In this document: piece by piece, positions 5,010 through 6,291 of the stretch
Numbering within the stretch: the stretch's first letter is position 1
Layout of the letters: every line of letters begins with the position of its first letter
Source: Globobulimina sp.
Lineage: Eukaryota; Foraminifera; Rotaliida
Direction of reading: 5' to 3'
Assembly (NCBI GenBank): GCA_003354225.1
Contig: PIVH01000320.1
Span: forward strand, 1-6,291
Length of the DNA: 6,291 nucleotides
Made by a program: the position numbers and the translations under genes
The notes under the pieces: generated by a model
What the model saw: only the letters and a program-made list of their open reading frames with translations
Database searches by the model: none
Told to the model about the DNA's origin: nothing

Positions 5010-6291
5010 ATGCTTCCGTTATTGGATCCTTTTGGCAGCACAAGTGCCACATCAATTGGTGATGGGGCAATATTTCTAACTGACACAATGGATGAGGAGC
5101 AATTAGAAGAAATAAAAACATTTTTAATTGAACACAAATCATCATGGCATTATATTATGGCATCATCGGAAACCAATTTAAATTTTGTCAGTAATTGTTT
5201 AATGGGAAAAGATAAACCATTCTCATTACATTTAAATTTTCCAACAGAAAATATTAATAATATAAATCGTATAAATCGTTTAAAATGTTTAATAAATGTA
5301 CGTTTACAATCTATCCAACTCGATTTATCACCAAATAATCCACTATGGATCAGTGCATTCACTCACTTAAAGTCTAACGATTTATTAAAAAATACATTAG
5401 AAATGTTACAGTTACCAAGGTATTTATTTACAAGCGAAATAATCCAAAACCAAACAACATGTGATGTGTTGGTAAAACTTATGAATAATAATGATAATAA
5501 TGACAAGAAACAGAGATTGTTATCATTGACAAACATATGCATTGAAATGGACGATCAATTATTGCCAAATGAGCAACAGTACGCAAATGATTTTGTATTT
5601 ATTAACAGCGTTGATTTCAAACATCCCATTTATGAGAGTTTAAATGTTTATTGTATTGACAGACTAAAAGTACTGCAATGTCCATTTGATATATTTATGG
5701 TAATAATTTATGGATTATTCTGTAATCAGTTTCCGTTTTTAAGAAACAGAGCAAAACAGAATAACAAATATCAAAACAATGATTCGTTTAAAAATGATGA
5801 ATTATTTCTGGTTCAAACGCTTATATTTCCATTAAATATTCAACAATTAACTATTTATCCACCAGTGATGAAAAAGGAAATGTTACTCTTTGTACATTCG
5901 TTGCAATATACAAATTCACCGCAATTAACTTCGTTACAATTTGAAAATTGGAGTGTTGGCCAAATTGCATCGTTTTGTAAAGCTATTCAACGTTTGACAT
6001 ATATTCAGTATGCGGACAATTTAAAAAAGAAAAGTAAACATAGAATGAATCGATCATATTCTGCAACAAAAACACATTCAAATAAGTCAACGCAGCGCAG
6101 ACATAAACGATCGAAATCCCATCGTCATAAAACAATGAATATTGATCAAATTATCGCTGATGTCCAAGGCGTAGATTTTAGATTGGAAATCTTAAAAAAA
6201 CAATCATTTCTTCACCAGATACATCGCTTGAAACTTAGTATCTCGTATTCGTCCTTTATCGCGTCGATGTGGGAAATCCGAGAGGAAGATA
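5010..6291 (+). CDS. Long unrecognised reading frame, 5' part, runs off the right edge
   Basis: From ATG 5010 the plus strand stays open to the end of the window, giving 427 codons plus one base with no stop, so the gene is 3'-truncated by the window. An in-frame TAA at 4953-4955 bounds it upstream. The start is uncertain: ATG 5010 has a poor context (C at -3), while ATG 5088 (A at -3, G at +4, MDEEQLEEIKTF) is stronger. I recognise no family. Visible features are an acidic N-terminal stretch, an Asn-rich patch near 158-167 (MNNNDNNDKK), and a strongly basic Lys/Arg/His/Ser segment near 337-376 (SKHRMNRSYS...RRHKRSKSHRHK). Spaced Leu/Ile motifs (LKVLQCPF, LTIYPPVM, LTSLQFENW, LKLSISYSS) look like irregular leucine-rich repeats. 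No membrane segment or signal peptide is apparent. The length of the open frame in AT-rich DNA makes it very likely coding. Confidence 0.85.
   Translation, partial: MLPLLDPFGSTSATSIGDGAIFLTDTMDEEQLEEIKTFLIEHKSSWHYIMASSETNLNFVSNCLMGKDKPFSLHLNFPTENINNINRINRLKCLINVRLQSIQLDLSPNNPLWISAFTHLKSNDLLKNTLEMLQLPRYLFTSEIIQNQTTCDVLVKLMNNNDNNDKKQRLLSLTNICIEMDDQLLPNEQQYANDFVFINSVDFKHPIYESLNVYCIDRLKVLQCPFDIFMVIIYGLFCNQFPFLRNRAKQNNKYQNNDSFKNDELFLVQTLIFPLNIQQLTIYPPVMKKEMLLFVHSLQYTNSPQLTSLQFENWSVGQIASFCKAIQRLTYIQYADNLKKKSKHRMNRSYSATKTHSNKSTQRRHKRSKSHRHKTMNIDQIIADVQGVDFRLEILKKQSFLHQIHRLKLSISYSSFIASMWEIREED
5259..5279 (+). repeat. Tandem ATAAATCGT duplication within the coding frame
   Basis: The 9-mer ATAAATCGT occurs twice in direct succession around 5261-5278, coding the repeated tripeptide Ile-Asn-Arg. 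Being a multiple of three, it keeps the frame, as expected for slippage tolerated in a real coding sequence. Confidence 0.6.

Noticed and set aside
5150-5362. Minus-strand open frame inside the right-edge gene
   Set aside because: The plus strand is open for over 1.28 kb across it, so the short minus frame is a chance shadow.
1-6291. tRNA, rRNA, CRISPR arrays, transposase genes or terminal inverted repeats
   Set aside because: I saw no cloverleaf-like conserved boxes, regularly spaced repeats, transposase or reverse transcriptase motifs, or long inverted repeats on reading both strands.

Overview
The window looks like compact, AT-rich nuclear DNA from a single-celled eukaryote. Genes are interrupted by short GT-AG introns (56, 62, 68 and 102 bp), intergenic gaps are tiny, and eukaryotic polyadenylation hexamers follow the stop codons. 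A seven-transmembrane (7TM) protein fused to an RGS domain, together with a heterotrimeric G-protein beta subunit, rules out bacteria. The 7TM-RGS architecture is known from plants and several protist lineages. A rhizarian or foraminifer-like protist would fit, but the sequence alone does not prove a lineage.

Layout from left to right. (1) Positions 1-174: the possible 3' end of a plus-strand neighbour (weak) and the 3' flank of the next gene. (2) 175-2087, minus strand: a three-exon gene for a 584-residue 7TM protein with a C-terminal RGS domain. (3) 2088-2156: a 69-bp gap between start codons, presumably a shared bidirectional promoter. (4) 2157-3487, plus strand: a two-exon gene for a 420-residue G-beta WD40 protein. 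(5) 3488-3642: a 155-bp convergent 3' region with poly(A) signals for both strands. (6) 3643-4820, minus strand, possibly starting further upstream: a two-exon gene for a second 7TM, GPCR-like protein with a charged cytoplasmic tail. (7) 4821-5009: a divergent spacer that may contain an extra first exon of gene 6. (8) 5010 to the right edge, plus strand: a long uninterrupted reading frame (427 codons, no stop in the window) for a protein I do not recognise.

Three adjacent genes encode parts of one signalling pathway: a membrane-anchored RGS (a GTPase accelerator for G-alpha), the G-beta subunit and a receptor-like 7TM protein. G-alpha and G-gamma are not present in the window. The arrangement suggests a physically linked G-protein module, with the 7TM-RGS and G-beta genes transcribed outward from one short promoter. 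The proteins also carry unusual insertions: two in the RGS domain, and one between blades 2 and 3 of G-beta. Co-regulation and physical interaction are inferences. The domain identities of the G-beta and RGS proteins are well supported by visible motifs.
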